Source: Candidatus Gastranaerophilales bacterium (GTDB lineage Bacteria; Cyanobacteriota; Vampirovibrionia; Gastranaerophilales; Gastranaerophilaceae). From it: DNA of 64,000 nt. Positions 8,935 through 19,437 of the stretch are shown piece by piece. The DNA is taken from assembly GCA_947624325.1 (NCBI GenBank), contig CANQJT010000001.1, positions 62,001 to 126,000 of the forward strand, given 5' to 3'. The position numbers and the translations under genes were made by a program. The notes beneath the pieces are model-generated. The model worked only from the letters and a program-made list of their open reading frames with translations, did not search any database and had not been told where the DNA came from. Numbering within the stretch: the stretch's first letter is position 1; each line of letters starts with the position of its first letter.

Positions 8935-10158
8935 ATGGAAACAATAAAAATAAAAGAAGAATTTATAAATCAGGCATCAATACTTGCACGAGGTGCAGAA
9001 GTTTTACCCGGCGGAATTGAAGAATTAGCTCTTAAGTTACAAAAATCAAAAGAAGAAAATAAACCGTTAAGGATAAAGCTCGGTATGGATCCTTCTCGTC
9101 CTGATTTACATCTGGGACATACCGTTGTTATGAGGAAAATTAAACAATTTCAGGACTTAGGACATCAAATTATATTGATTGTTGGCGGTGGTACTGCTAT
9201 GATAGGCGATCCGTCAGGTAAATCCGATACTCGCCCCAGTTTAACAAAAGAACAGGTTGAAGAAAATGCTAAAACATACTTTGAACAAATTTCTAAAGTT
9301 GTTGATGTTAATAAAGCAGAAATAAGAAATAATGCTGATTGGCTTTTTAATCTTAATTTTGTTGATATGCTAAAGTTGGCATCAAAAGTTACAGTGGCTC
9401 AAATTATGACAAGAGATGATTTCGCAAAAAGATATGCCGAAAACAGACCCATTTCTGTTCATGAATTCTTTTATCCGTTAATGCAGGCATATGATAGTGT
9501 AGTTATTGATGCTGATATTGAGCTTGGCGGTACTGACCAGAGATTTAACAACCTTTTGGGCAGAGAAATTCAAACGGCTTACGGTAAAGAAAATCCGCAA
9601 ATGGTTATGCTATTGCCTCTCTTAGAAGGTACTGACGGTATTGTCAAAATGTCTAAATCATTCCCTCAGCATTGTATCTCTCTTACCGATACTCCTAATG
9701 ATATGTACGGAAAATTAATGTCAATTTCCGATAATTTAATTGTAAAATATTTTGCGCTTTTAACGGAAATATCAAATGATGAATTAAAACAAATTGAAGA
9801 ACAATTAAAAACATCAAATCCTAGAGATATCAAAATGAAATTAGCTTATATGATTACTGAAATGTATAACGGTAAGCAAGCTGCGGATGAAGCTCAGGCT
9901 AATTTTGTTAAGGTTGTTCAAAATAAAGAAATCCCATCTGACCTTCCCGAGGTTAAAATAGAAAATGATATTACTTTAATAGATTTTATTTCTAATTTTG
10001 ATAAATCCTTAAGCAGAGGCGAAATTAAAAGGCTTGCCCAAGCAGGTGCTTTAAAAATAAATTCCGAAAAGCAGGCTAATCCTAATTTCTTAATTACAAA
10101 ATCAATGCTTCCTGTTACAGTTCAATATGGAAAAAGAAAATTTATAAAAGGTATTTAA
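8935..10158 (+). CDS. tyrS: Tyrosyl-tRNA synthetase
   Basis: 407-residue class I aminoacyl-tRNA synthetase charging tRNA-Tyr. The HIGH-type motif is HLGH (about residues 59-62) and the KMSKS motif is VKMSKS (about residue 240), followed by a C-terminal S4-type RNA-binding domain (SRGEIKRLAQAGALKIN). A GTG at 8926 could add three residues, but AGGTGG at 8924-8929 is the Shine-Dalgarno for the ATG at 8935. cysE follows after 3 bases, so both genes are cotranscribed. Confidence 0.95.
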   Translation: METIKIKEEFINQASILARGAEVLPGGIEELALKLQKSKEENKPLRIKLGMDPSRPDLHLGHTVVMRKIKQFQDLGHQIILIVGGGTAMIGDPSGKSDTRPSLTKEQVEENAKTYFEQISKVVDVNKAEIRNNADWLFNLNFVDMLKLASKVTVAQIMTRDDFAKRYAENRPISVHEFFYPLMQAYDSVVIDADIELGGTDQRFNNLLGREIQTAYGKENPQMVMLLPLLEGTDGIVKMSKSFPQHCISLTDTPNDMYGKLMSISDNLIVKYFALLTEISNDELKQIEEQLKTSNPRDIKMKLAYMITEMYNGKQAADEAQANFVKVVQNKEIPSDLPEVKIENDITLIDFISNFDKSLSRGEIKRLAQAGALKINSEKQANPNFLITKSMLPVTVQYGKRKFIKGI

Positions 10159-10161
10159 TAA

Positions 10162-10818
10162 ATGCGTTTATTGAAGAAAGTATTTTCTCAGATAAAAGAA
10201 GATATTAATACTATCTACGAAAAAGACCCTGCTGCGGAAAATCTTTTAGAAGTTTTATTCTGCTACCCCGGACTTCATGCTCTTATTTTGCATAGAATTG
10301 CGCATAAGTTTAATTATTGGAAAATTCCGTTAATCCCGAGAATAATATCAAATATATCAAGGTTCTTAACTGGAATTGAAATACACCCTGCAGCAAGAAT
10401 AGGCAGAAGATTTTTTATTGACCATGGTATGGGTGTTGTAATAGGTGCAACTACAATAATCGGTGATGATGTTTTATTATATCAGGGGGTTACTCTTGGA
10501 GGGACCGGAAATGAACACGGGAAAAGGCATCCAACTTTGGGTAATAATATTGTTGTAGGCTCGGGTGCTAAAATTTTAGGTAATATTGAAATCGGTTCCA
10601 ATTCAAGGATTGGTGCAGGCTCCGTTGTAGTTGATAATGTTCCCGAAGATTCAACAGTTGTTGGTGTCCCGGGAAGAATTGTAAAACAAAAACTTTTAAT
10701 ACAAGGACAGTTAATGCATAATAGAATCCCTGACCCCGTTACGTGCCAGTTAAACAGATTAAAGTATGAGATAGAAGATTTAAAAGATGAAATAAATACA
10801 ATAAAAAAAGACGGCTGA
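10162..10818 (+). CDS. cysE: Serine O-acetyltransferase
   Basis: 218-residue CysE that makes O-acetylserine from serine and acetyl-CoA, the first step to cysteine. An N-terminal helical region is followed by a left-handed beta-helix of hexapeptide repeats containing HPAARIGRRFFIDHG, LGGTGNEHGKRHPTLG and GAGSVVVDNVPEDSTVVGVPG. The catalytic His/Asp neighbourhood (DHGMGVVIG) is intact. It is the short form with a shortened N-terminal domain. It starts 3 bases after tyrS. A C-terminal helix (LNRLKYEIEDLKDEI) may be a coiled coil. The stop codon lies within its terminator. Confidence 0.95.
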   Translation: MRLLKKVFSQIKEDINTIYEKDPAAENLLEVLFCYPGLHALILHRIAHKFNYWKIPLIPRIISNISRFLTGIEIHPAARIGRRFFIDHGMGVVIGATTIIGDDVLLYQGVTLGGTGNEHGKRHPTLGNNIVVGSGAKILGNIEIGSNSRIGAGSVVVDNVPEDSTVVGVPGRIVKQKLLIQGQLMHNRIPDPVTCQLNRLKYEIEDLKDEINTIKKDG

Positions 10819-10838
10819 TGGATACCGTCTTTTTTTAT
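10804..10838 (+). terminator. Rho-independent terminator of tyrS-cysE
   Basis: AAAAAGACGG and CCGTCTTTTT pair around a 10-base loop and run into T's. The cysE stop lies in the loop, so coding and termination overlap. Confidence 0.85.
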
Positions 10839-10854
10839 TATTGTTGAGTTAATT

Positions 10855-11523
10855 TTATACCAGCAGACCGCCTATGAAACCGATAGCACCGCCTATAGCT
10901 GCACCGACACCTGCGCCTACACCGAAGAACCATACACCGATTCCTGCTCCTGCTGCTGCTCCTGCTGCAGCTCCTGTTAGTGCTTTACAAGTTTTACCGC
11001 CTGCCTTTTCCAATCCTTCAAATCTGCTTGTTTCATCCAAGTCGCACATTGTTTTTAATACATCTTCTTCTGTTGCCTTATCGCCATCCCAGTTGATTTC
11101 AAAACCTCTTTCAAAGCTGTTTGCCGTATTTGCTCTGATAAAGTCTTCTAATGCCATACCGTCTTCTAAATTAGACTGTATTAATTCTTTTGCTATTGCT
11201 TTTAATTGTGATTCATTTTCTGCAATAACCGCATATCTTTCTTGTGATGAAATTTCATCCAATAATGCTTGATATGCTTCAATTGCTCTGTCTTCTTTGC
11301 CTTGTTTTAAATATGTGCAAACATTCGATATCTTAGTATTTAAGGCTGCATCTCTTCCTGTGTATGATATATCATAGCCTTCTTTTGTTTCTTGATAATC
11401 ATATCTGTTTTTTAACGCATCGGTATTGTATAAGCTTGATGCCGTTATTCCGCCGTTTAATGTAAGTGTTCCCGATGTCGCACTGCCGCCCAGAAAACTT
11501 CCGTTCTGAAAAGAAACTGTCAT
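10855..11523 (-). CDS. Orphan protein with C-terminal glycine-zipper membrane segment
   Basis: 222 residues, no family recognised. The N-terminus is Gly/Ser/Thr-rich (MTVSFQNGSFLGGS), the middle (about 60-170) is helical and charged, and the last 45 residues are a Gly/Ala glycine zipper (GAAAGAAAGAGIG, GVGAGVGAAIGGAIG) as seen in pore-forming or membrane-inserting peptides. There is no classical signal peptide. The Shine-Dalgarno GGAGGTTAG is strong. Its 5' leader is nearly the same as that of the unrelated gene at 38894 (24 identical bases plus the same RBS context) and resembles that of the gene starting at 29582, pointing to co-regulation. Function unknown; membrane insertion is inferred from composition only. 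Confidence 0.75.
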   Translation of the reverse strand: MTVSFQNGSFLGGSATSGTLTLNGGITASSLYNTDALKNRYDYQETKEGYDISYTGRDAALNTKISNVCTYLKQGKEDRAIEAYQALLDEISSQERYAVIAENESQLKAIAKELIQSNLEDGMALEDFIRANTANSFERGFEINWDGDKATEEDVLKTMCDLDETSRFEGLEKAGGKTCKALTGAAAGAAAGAGIGVWFFGVGAGVGAAIGGAIGFIGGLLV

Positions 11524-11551
11524 AACTAACCTCCACCATATTAAATTTTTA

Positions 11552-11600
11552 AACTAACCCACATTTATATAAAAACATTTTGAGTTTAAAAATTTACTGT
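11552..11600 (-). promoter_or_regulatory. Shared leader/promoter element, member A
   Basis: Reading on the minus strand: an ACTCA-containing block, then GTTTTTATATAAAT, then GGGTTAGTT. Bases 11552-11575 are identical over 24 positions to 38841-38864, and the ACTCA...GTTTTTATAT part matches the region upstream of the gene starting at 29582. The element ends 28 bases before the ATG at 11523. A TATAAA-type -10 is visible but no consensus -35. Confidence 0.6.
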
Positions 11601-11629
11601 TGTGATTTTTTTGTTAACATTTCTTAATA

Positions 11630-12187
11630 TTAATTTAAAATAATTCCGCCTAATGCTCCTGCCAATATTACTAATAAAGGTCTTTTTTTCATAAAAGAAA
11701 AGGGCAGAATTAATATTATAAATAAAAATATTGCATGATAGTCAAATTGAACGGACATAGACCAATCTTCTTCTGTATAAGTTATAGTTTGATATAAAAG
11801 TTTTAAACCTATTGAAATCAAAAGAGCGCACGAGGCAGGTCGTAACCCGTTAAATATATAGTTTACTTCTTTGCAGGATTTAAATTTATTAATTAATTTC
11901 ATGATTGTAATTGCAATTATAAAAGGAGCAGTAATAATGGCAGTTGTTGTTATAATTGAACCTGATATTCCTGCTGTTGTATAGCCCGTATATGTTGCCA
12001 TATTTATTCCGATTGGCCCCGGAGTTACATTTGATACAGCTATCATATTTGTTAATTCTTCAAGACTGAACCAATTATATTGGCTTTGTATAAAGTACAA
12101 AAATGGTAATGTTGCGTAACCTCCGCCTATTGCAAAAATTCCTATTTTAAAAAACTCATAATACAGAAGAATATATAATTTAAGCAT
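11630..12187 (-). CDS. Chromate-type transporter, second half
   Basis: 185-residue integral membrane protein of the CHR (chromate ion transporter) family, short two-subunit type. It carries the family repeat motif FAIGGGYATLPFL followed by NVTPGPIGINMATYTGY and several hydrophobic helices. It overlaps the upstream partner gene by 8 bases, so the two halves are translationally coupled and probably heterodimerise. Chromate export is the family's name-giving activity, but many such pairs in anaerobes have no proven substrate, so the anion transported is unknown. Confidence 0.85.
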   Translation of the reverse strand: MLKLYILLYYEFFKIGIFAIGGGYATLPFLYFIQSQYNWFSLEELTNMIAVSNVTPGPIGINMATYTGYTTAGISGSIITTTAIITAPFIIAITIMKLINKFKSCKEVNYIFNGLRPASCALLISIGLKLLYQTITYTEEDWSMSVQFDYHAIFLFIILILPFSFMKKRPLLVILAGALGGIILN

Positions 12188-12731
12188 TTTTCTTTTCTCC
12201 TATTTTCAAATAAAAGAATGAAGTTAATGCTGAAATTATTATTATAAATGCAGGGGAAACAGGTAAAAATATTAATAATAAGAGTATAATAAAAAATAAT
12301 ATATATGTGAATTTAGAGTTAACACTTTTACTCCACATCTCTTTTACCGTGATTATAATAAGTACTATTACAGAAATTCTTATCCCCCAAAAAGCATCTT
12401 GAACAATTTTATTATCGGTGAAAGTTGTTAATAAGCTAGCTAAAATTATTATTGCAAAAAATGAAGGTGTTATAAGCCCTAAAATTGCCATTAATGCACC
12501 CGATGTTTTCCTTGCTTTATACCCCGAAAACATTGCAATATTACCTGCAATTATTCCCGGGATGCACTGACTTACTGCAAAGTAATCAATCAGTTCTTCT
12601 TCCGTTAGCCATTTTCTTTCCTCTACAAGGTATTTTTGAAGCAGAGGAAGTATAACATAGCCTCCTCCTAAAAGCTGTATTCCTATTAAAAAAAATATTT
12701 TATATATTTCCGTTAAATTTGCTTTCCGCAT
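12180..12731 (-). CDS. Chromate-type transporter, first half
   Basis: 183-residue CHR-family membrane protein. LLGGGYVILPLLQKYLV and SQCIPGIIAGNIAMFSGYK correspond to the conserved GGG...P and PGP-like motifs of the family, with Pro-Gly-Ile replacing Pro-Gly-Pro. It is first in a two-gene operon with the partner ending at 11630. The mode is probably paired inverted-topology subunits, as in other short-chain CHR systems. No regulator such as ChrB lies nearby. Confidence 0.85.
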   Translation of the reverse strand: MRKANLTEIYKIFFLIGIQLLGGGYVILPLLQKYLVEERKWLTEEELIDYFAVSQCIPGIIAGNIAMFSGYKARKTSGALMAILGLITPSFFAIIILASLLTTFTDNKIVQDAFWGIRISVIVLIIITVKEMWSKSVNSKFTYILFFIILLLLIFLPVSPAFIIIISALTSFFYLKIGEKKNA

Positions 12732-12809
12732 ATTCTAATTATTGCATAAAAGTTCTCAAATTGTTTAATTTTATTGAAAAACGGGAATACTACAATTGTA
12801 GGAGTTAAT

Positions 12810-13322
12810 ATGAATAAAGTATTATTACTTGATTTTGAAAACAGACCCATCAATATATGCAGTTGGAAACGGGCATTAATACTTTTGATGAAGGGAAAAG
12901 CCGTAAATGCAAGACGATTGAATGATATTGAAAGTATGATTAGAGTTGAAAATATATTAATTCCTAATGTTATTAAATTAACTTATAAATTGGCAGTTCC
13001 TTATCAGGAACTGCCTTTTTGCAGGGAAAATATTTTAGTTCGGGATGAATTTGTATGTCAGTATTGCGGTAAAAAATTCCCGGCTGATGAATTAACTTTA
13101 GACCATGTATATCCAAAATCCCGTTTAGGTCCTGATATATGGGAAAATATAGTTGCTTGCTGCAAAGAATGCAATCAAAAAAAAGCGGATAGAACCCCGA
13201 AAGAAGCAAGAATGAAACTTCTGCGCCGTCCTTATAGACCAAAAGATTATCTTATGTTTGAACTGAAGAAGTATCCTGAACACATTGTCCGCCAGTGGCT
13301 TGATTATTTTGAGGCTTCTTAA
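12810..13322 (+). CDS. Small stand-alone HNH endonuclease
   Basis: 170-residue HNH nuclease of a type widespread in Cyanobacteria and relatives: an N-terminal MNKVLLLDFENRPINICSW segment, then zinc/catalytic core RDEFVCQYCGKKF, LTLDHVYPKSRLG, WENIVACCKECNQKKADRT, and a basic tail ending HIVRQWLDYF. The two CxxC pairs bind zinc and LDH supplies the catalytic His. TAGGAG at 12799-12804 selects the ATG at 12810 rather than an upstream TTG. Not linked to a methylase, so a nicking or repair role is as likely as restriction. Its 3' end overlaps the convergent gene for 71 bases. Confidence 0.85.
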   Translation: MNKVLLLDFENRPINICSWKRALILLMKGKAVNARRLNDIESMIRVENILIPNVIKLTYKLAVPYQELPFCRENILVRDEFVCQYCGKKFPADELTLDHVYPKSRLGPDIWENIVACCKECNQKKADRTPKEARMKLLRRPYRPKDYLMFELKKYPEHIVRQWLDYFEAS

Positions 13323-14076
13323 CAAGTCCTTTATAGTCTTGAATCAGTCCTTTTTCCATTATTTTCATTTCTTCTTCCGTGTAATTTTCATAATAATTGA
13401 AGAAAAACTTTGACCTAACGTCATAATCATCAACATTTATAATTTTATCGTACTTTATTGACTGTTTAAGTGCAAAAGCAGCTCTGGCTTTTGCTTCATT
13501 TTTTTTGCATTCTTCATCAAATACTTTTTTATATTCTTCTCGTGCTTTTGCTATGTTACCGCAAAATCCTATCCAAGGGTCTATAATAAGTATATTTTTT
13601 TCATCAAAGGAATTTGTTCCGTCAATGGTTGTAATAGCTGCACTATGGTCTATTCTATCCGTTATTTCATATTCGACTTTGCCTGTGCGTTTATTTATAA
13701 CTTCCGAGTTTACTGATAATGAACCTTGTTTGGAATTATATAATCCGTTTGAAACTAATCCTGCAATTACGGATATTGCCATTTCATAACAATTTCCTAC
13801 TTTAAAATTATTTATTGCCGTAAGTTTATTTGAGTATGGATATTGAATTTGGGTGTATGAACTTACTTCTCTTGATTTTGATATTTGACCTGCCAGTTTG
13901 TTTATTAATATTCCTTTGTATGCTGATGTATTATTACCGCTATTATACATTCTTATATGTGTAGAACTTAAAATTGGGAAAGTCCTTTTTGCGAGCCTTG
14001 CTATATCATCAGCTTCTCTTGTTTTTTTGTTTTTTGCACCAAAATATATATTTGAGTAATTACCGTCAATTTTCAT
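13252..14076 (-). CDS. Putative Cys-His-Asp enzyme with lineage-type N-terminus
   Basis: 274 residues, no family assigned. It begins MKIDGNYSNIYFGAKNK, the MK[IV]...F[KG] start shared by several orphan proteins in this window. Spaced motifs GNCYEMAIS (Cys96), DRIDHSAAI (His144) and NILIIDPWIG (Asp166) resemble the Cys-His-Asp triad of papain-like/transglutaminase-like proteases and deamidases, including secreted effectors. The C-terminus is Gln/Ser/Thr-rich and disordered. No signal peptide or membrane helix is seen. It overlaps the convergent HNH gene by 71 bases. The enzymatic reading is inference from three motifs; an inactive structural protein is possible. Confidence 0.6.
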   Translation of the reverse strand: MKIDGNYSNIYFGAKNKKTREADDIARLAKRTFPILSSTHIRMYNSGNNTSAYKGILINKLAGQISKSREVSSYTQIQYPYSNKLTAINNFKVGNCYEMAISVIAGLVSNGLYNSKQGSLSVNSEVINKRTGKVEYEITDRIDHSAAITTIDGTNSFDEKNILIIDPWIGFCGNIAKAREEYKKVFDEECKKNEAKARAAFALKQSIKYDKIINVDDYDVRSKFFFNYYENYTEEEMKIMEKGLIQDYKGLVKKPQNNQATGGQCVQDTSSVQT

Positions 14077-14192
14077 ATTTTTTTTAAAACATAAATATAT
14101 ATTTTTTTGCTGATTATATTATTTCAAAGGTATAGATGTTCAGGCATTTTAATTAATCTTTTAATTAAATAAATTGAAAAAAAGGATATAAA

Positions 14193-14849
14193 ATGACTAA
14201 GAAAATTTTATTTGTTGTTACAAACTTTTCTGATATAAATGAAAATCTTCATACGGGTGTTTGGCTTGAAGAGTTTGCGGTCCCGTTTTTAACCTTTATG
14301 TCAACCGGATATGATATTACTGTCTCATCGCCAAAGGGAGGTAATACTCCTATTGATGAAAACAGTCTTTCATGTTCAAATCCTATGGAATGGGATGATG
14401 CCGCAAAATATTTAAAAAACACTCAAATATTATCAACTGTTGATTATAAAGATTTTGATGCTTTATTTATCCCCGGCGGACATGGACCTATGTTTGACTT
14501 GGCTTATGATAATAAATTAGCCGAAATTGTTGAATATATGTATAAAAATAAAAAAATTATATCGGCGGTCTGCCACGGGATTGCAGGGCTTATTAATGCA
14601 AAAAATGAAAATAATGACTCAATCTTAAAATATAAACATGTGACTTGTTTTACAAATAAAGAAGAAAAAATTGTTAAAATGACTGAATTTATGCCGTTTT
14701 CTTTGGAAGATAAAGTAAAAAGTCTCGGGGCGGATTTTATTGAACATAAACCCTGGAGTGAACATGTTGAAATTTCAGAAAATATTATAACTGGGCAAAA
14801 TCAAAATTCAGCTTTACTTACAGCGGAAGCTGTTATTTCACTACTTTAA
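14193..14849 (+). CDS. DJ-1/PfpI superfamily protein (Hsp31/glyoxalase III-like)
   Basis: 218-residue class I glutamine-amidotransferase-like protein. The nucleophile elbow is SAVCHGIAGL, preceded by the acidic FIPGGHGPMFDL, matching Hsp31-like members that detoxify methylglyoxal or protect proteins. The tail EISENIITGQNQNSALLTAE is typical. AAAGG lies upstream of the ATG. Cytoplasmic, monocistronic; it converges on the SIMPL gene with a 9-base overlap. Confidence 0.88.
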   Translation: MTKKILFVVTNFSDINENLHTGVWLEEFAVPFLTFMSTGYDITVSSPKGGNTPIDENSLSCSNPMEWDDAAKYLKNTQILSTVDYKDFDALFIPGGHGPMFDLAYDNKLAEIVEYMYKNKKIISAVCHGIAGLINAKNENNDSILKYKHVTCFTNKEEKIVKMTEFMPFSLEDKVKSLGADFIEHKPWSEHVEISENIITGQNQNSALLTAEAVISLL

Positions 14850-15581
14850 ATAAAAGTCAACGTTAACATAAACTCTGACTTTTACTTTACCTGATTCAAC
14901 GGGAGTAGATATTGCACTTTCGCCTGCAGCACCGTCTGCCATCATTGCTTTTGCATTGAAAAATCTTCCGTTTGATATTGCCATATCTGTATTACATGAT
15001 GCATTTATATGTTTTATCCCTGTAACGGCAGAACCGCCTGCTATTGCTATAGTTTGTGCATTGTTTTTTAATTCTTTTAATATCTCGGGATAAAGTTCAT
15101 TGCATATACTGTTGTTATTTTCAAAAGTATAGTATAAATTATTTGTTCTGTTAGCTCCGCTTGCTATTGCAGTATCAATTAATTTAGAAACTTTTGAAAT
15201 ATCTTTAGTTTGTACCGTAACGGAATTTACTGCAGAATAACTTTTTATTTCTCTTTTTCCTGAAGATGGGTTTGAATATATCGGAGCTATAGAAAAATTT
15301 GATGTTTTAATAACATCCGTCTGTGCATTTGTTATGTCTTTTAATGCCGTAATAATTTTATTGGAAGCAGCATTATTTTCTTCGGCTGCCTTTTGTGCAG
15401 TTTGAGCAGTGTTTTCGACAGCAAATGTAATTGTTGCCAAATTCGGTTCTACTTCTTTTGTTCTTTCTCCGCTTAAAGAAATATAGCCTTTTTCTTGTGT
15501 TGTTTCATTTGCAAGAGCATTAAAATTTACTGATGTAAAGATTAATCCTAAGAAAATTGATATTATTATGAATTTTTTCAT
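14841..15581 (-). CDS. SIMPL (DUF541) domain protein, exported
   Basis: 246-residue protein with a signal peptide (MKKFIIISIFLGLIFTSV...ALA) followed by a SIMPL/DUF541 domain: ISLSGERTKEVEPNLATITF, a central helix with repeated Ala, YSAVNSVTVQTKDISKVSKL, and VRVYVNVDFYLK at the end. Family members lie in the periplasm or outer surface; their job is unclear (oxidative stress or signalling). The preferred start at 15581 places the signal peptide first and has AGAAGG 5 bases upstream; an upstream ATG would add a basic stretch. It directly follows the membrane protein gene, with a one-base gap, in an operon with ligA. Confidence 0.85.
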   Translation of the reverse strand: MKKFIIISIFLGLIFTSVNFNALANETTQEKGYISLSGERTKEVEPNLATITFAVENTAQTAQKAAEENNAASNKIITALKDITNAQTDVIKTSNFSIAPIYSNPSSGKREIKSYSAVNSVTVQTKDISKVSKLIDTAIASGANRTNNLYYTFENNNSICNELYPEILKELKNNAQTIAIAGGSAVTGIKHINASCNTDMAISNGRFFNAKAMMADGAAGESAISTPVESGKVKVRVYVNVDFYLK

Positions 15582-15582
15582 A

Positions 15583-16004
15583 TTACCTTCTTTGTTCTTC
15601 CTGAACAATTTCTTTATTTTCTTGTGTTTGTTCATTATTTTCAACAGGTTCTTTTTTCATAATTTCAAAATCTTTTACAGGTTTAAATACTTCGCTTTTT
15701 CTTGCTCTATCCATAATTTCTTTTATTTGGTCCGGCGATAAACCTTGATAGGAACCGAATCCTATTAATGGTTTTCTGTTATTTAATGCATATAAAACCA
15801 GTGCTATAATAGTCCATAACATTATGCCTTCAAATAAATTAATTATTGCTATTGTATTAGAATTCTCAAATATATGATTCCATATTTGCATACAAGCCCA
15901 CCCCGGGGATATTATAAATCCTGCAATAAGTCCTAATACTATGAACACTAGTGTAATCATACCTCTAATACCGTTTATGGTTATAACTTTAAAATTTCTG
16001 TTCA

Positions 16005-16005
<1 letters not shown>
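15583..16005 (-). CDS. Two-helix membrane protein, unknown
   Basis: 140 residues with two hydrophobic helices (about 15-37 and 57-77), a short conserved-looking segment GFGSYQGLSPDQIKEIM, and a charged Glu/Gln-rich tail. I do not recognise the family. Its ATG shares one base with the ligA stop (TAATG), so translation is coupled, and it lies one base from the SIMPL gene. A role in envelope maintenance is a guess from the neighbours. Confidence 0.75.
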
Positions 16006-18011
<2,006 letters not shown>

Positions 18012-18029
18012 TCACACAAATTAATATAA

Positions 18030-18058
18030 TTGAACGTGTAATTATTTCATTTTATAAT
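18030..18058 (+). promoter_or_regulatory. Promoter of the decarboxylase gene
   Basis: TTGAAC (18030-18035), 17 bases, TATAAT (18053-18058). A start site about 7 bases after the -10 falls at about 18065, only 3 bases before the ATG at 18068, and no Shine-Dalgarno is present, so the transcript would be leaderless or nearly so. Confidence 0.7.
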
Positions 18059-18067
18059 AAAAAGTAT

Positions 18068-19435
18068 ATGTCTATAATAAAATTTATAAAAAATTTAAAA
18101 AAAATAAACAGAACGTTGTTTACTACTCCCTCACACAATCAGGGACGGGGAGGAGCTCCTTGTGTATTAAATTTGTTAGGAAAAAAGTTTTTTTCTTGTG
18201 ATATTTCGGAAATAGAAGGTGCGGATAATCTTGCTAATCCTATCGGGATAATTAAACAAGCACAGGATAATGCTTCACATATTTATAATTCCAAGTCAAC
18301 ATTTTTTCTTACAAACGGCTCAACGTCGGGAATTATTGCAGGAATGAATGCAGTATTATCAAGAAATGATAAAGTTTTAATCACAAGAAATTGCCATAAA
18401 GCTGTATATAACGGTCTTGTTATTACAGGAGCAATTCCTATTTGGCTTATGCCCCATTATAACAGAGATTGGGGTGTATATGAACAAGTTAATCTTGATT
18501 ATCTTGAAGAAACATTATCTAAAAATAAAGATATTAAATTGTTTGTAATGACAAATCCGTCCTATGAAGGGTTGATGTCTGATATTCAAGCAATTAATGA
18601 AATATGTAAAAAATATAAAGTTAAATTACTTGTAGATGAAGCACATGGAGCTTTATGGAATTTTCATAAAGCACTTGGTACTCCTGCACTTTTACAGGGC
18701 GCTGATATTGTTGTTCAATCTCTGCATAAAACTGCCGGAGCTTTAAATCCCTCTGCATTACTTCATATCGGACAAGACTCTGATATAGATCCGAACTCTA
18801 TTCAACAGTCTTTAAATTTGATTACTACTACTTCACCATCTTATCCTCTGCTTTTAAATATTGAAGGTACTATTAATTATTTAAATTCGGATAAAGGAAA
18901 ATTTGAAATTTCGCAGTTGGTGAAAAATGTTAACAGAATGATTAGAAACTTACGGGCTGTTCCGAATTTAGAAGTTTTTACTTATAATAACGATGTTACT
19001 AAAATATTAGTTAAAATTACAAATATGTCGGGTTTTGAACTTTCTGATATCCTGTTTGAAAAATATAATATTGAAGATGAACTTGCTAATGAAAAATCTG
19101 TTTTGTTTTTAACGGGAATCGGAACAACAAAATCAAAATTAAAAAAACTCGAAAAAGCATTGATTGAAATTAGTTCAAATAATATTAAAATTACTCAGGA
19201 TGAAGAAAACTACAATATTTTTAGTAATGTTGAACCCAGAGTTAAATACACTCCTGCATTGGTTTGGAAAATGCCTTATAAGGAAGTTGAATTAAAATAT
19301 GCAATTTCAAGAGTTTCAATGGAGCTTATTTTGGATTATCCGCCGGGTATACCAATTTTAATCCCGGGAGAAGTAATAAAAAAAGAACATATTGACTATC
19401 TTAAAAATAGAAAAAAAATAAAAGTTTTAATATAA
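18068..19435 (+). CDS. Orn/Lys/Arg decarboxylase-family PLP enzyme
   Basis: 455-residue fold-type I PLP enzyme of the basic amino acid decarboxylase family, short form without the wing domain (like YaaO/SpeA of Gram-positives and cyanobacteria). Motifs: FTTPSHNQGRG and SEIEGADNLANPIG at the start, TNGSTSGIIAGMNA, VDEAHGALWNFH (Asp for the pyridine nitrogen) and SLHKTAGALNPSALLH with the PLP lysine. A C-terminal decarboxylase domain ends near YPPGIPILIPGEVI. It likely makes a polyamine precursor (agmatine or cadaverine); substrate undecided. No Shine-Dalgarno; see the promoter. Confidence 0.88.
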   Translation: MSIIKFIKNLKKINRTLFTTPSHNQGRGGAPCVLNLLGKKFFSCDISEIEGADNLANPIGIIKQAQDNASHIYNSKSTFFLTNGSTSGIIAGMNAVLSRNDKVLITRNCHKAVYNGLVITGAIPIWLMPHYNRDWGVYEQVNLDYLEETLSKNKDIKLFVMTNPSYEGLMSDIQAINEICKKYKVKLLVDEAHGALWNFHKALGTPALLQGADIVVQSLHKTAGALNPSALLHIGQDSDIDPNSIQQSLNLITTTSPSYPLLLNIEGTINYLNSDKGKFEISQLVKNVNRMIRNLRAVPNLEVFTYNNDVTKILVKITNMSGFELSDILFEKYNIEDELANEKSVLFLTGIGTTKSKLKKLEKALIEISSNNIKITQDEENYNIFSNVEPRVKYTPALVWKMPYKEVELKYAISRVSMELILDYPPGIPILIPGEVIKKEHIDYLKNRKKIKVLI

Positions 19436-19437
19436 TC

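Noticed and set aside
10874-11272. Antisense frame rich in Pro/Ala over the glycine-zipper gene
   Set aside because: A shadow of Gly/Ala codons on the other strand, where a strong ribosome-binding site exists.
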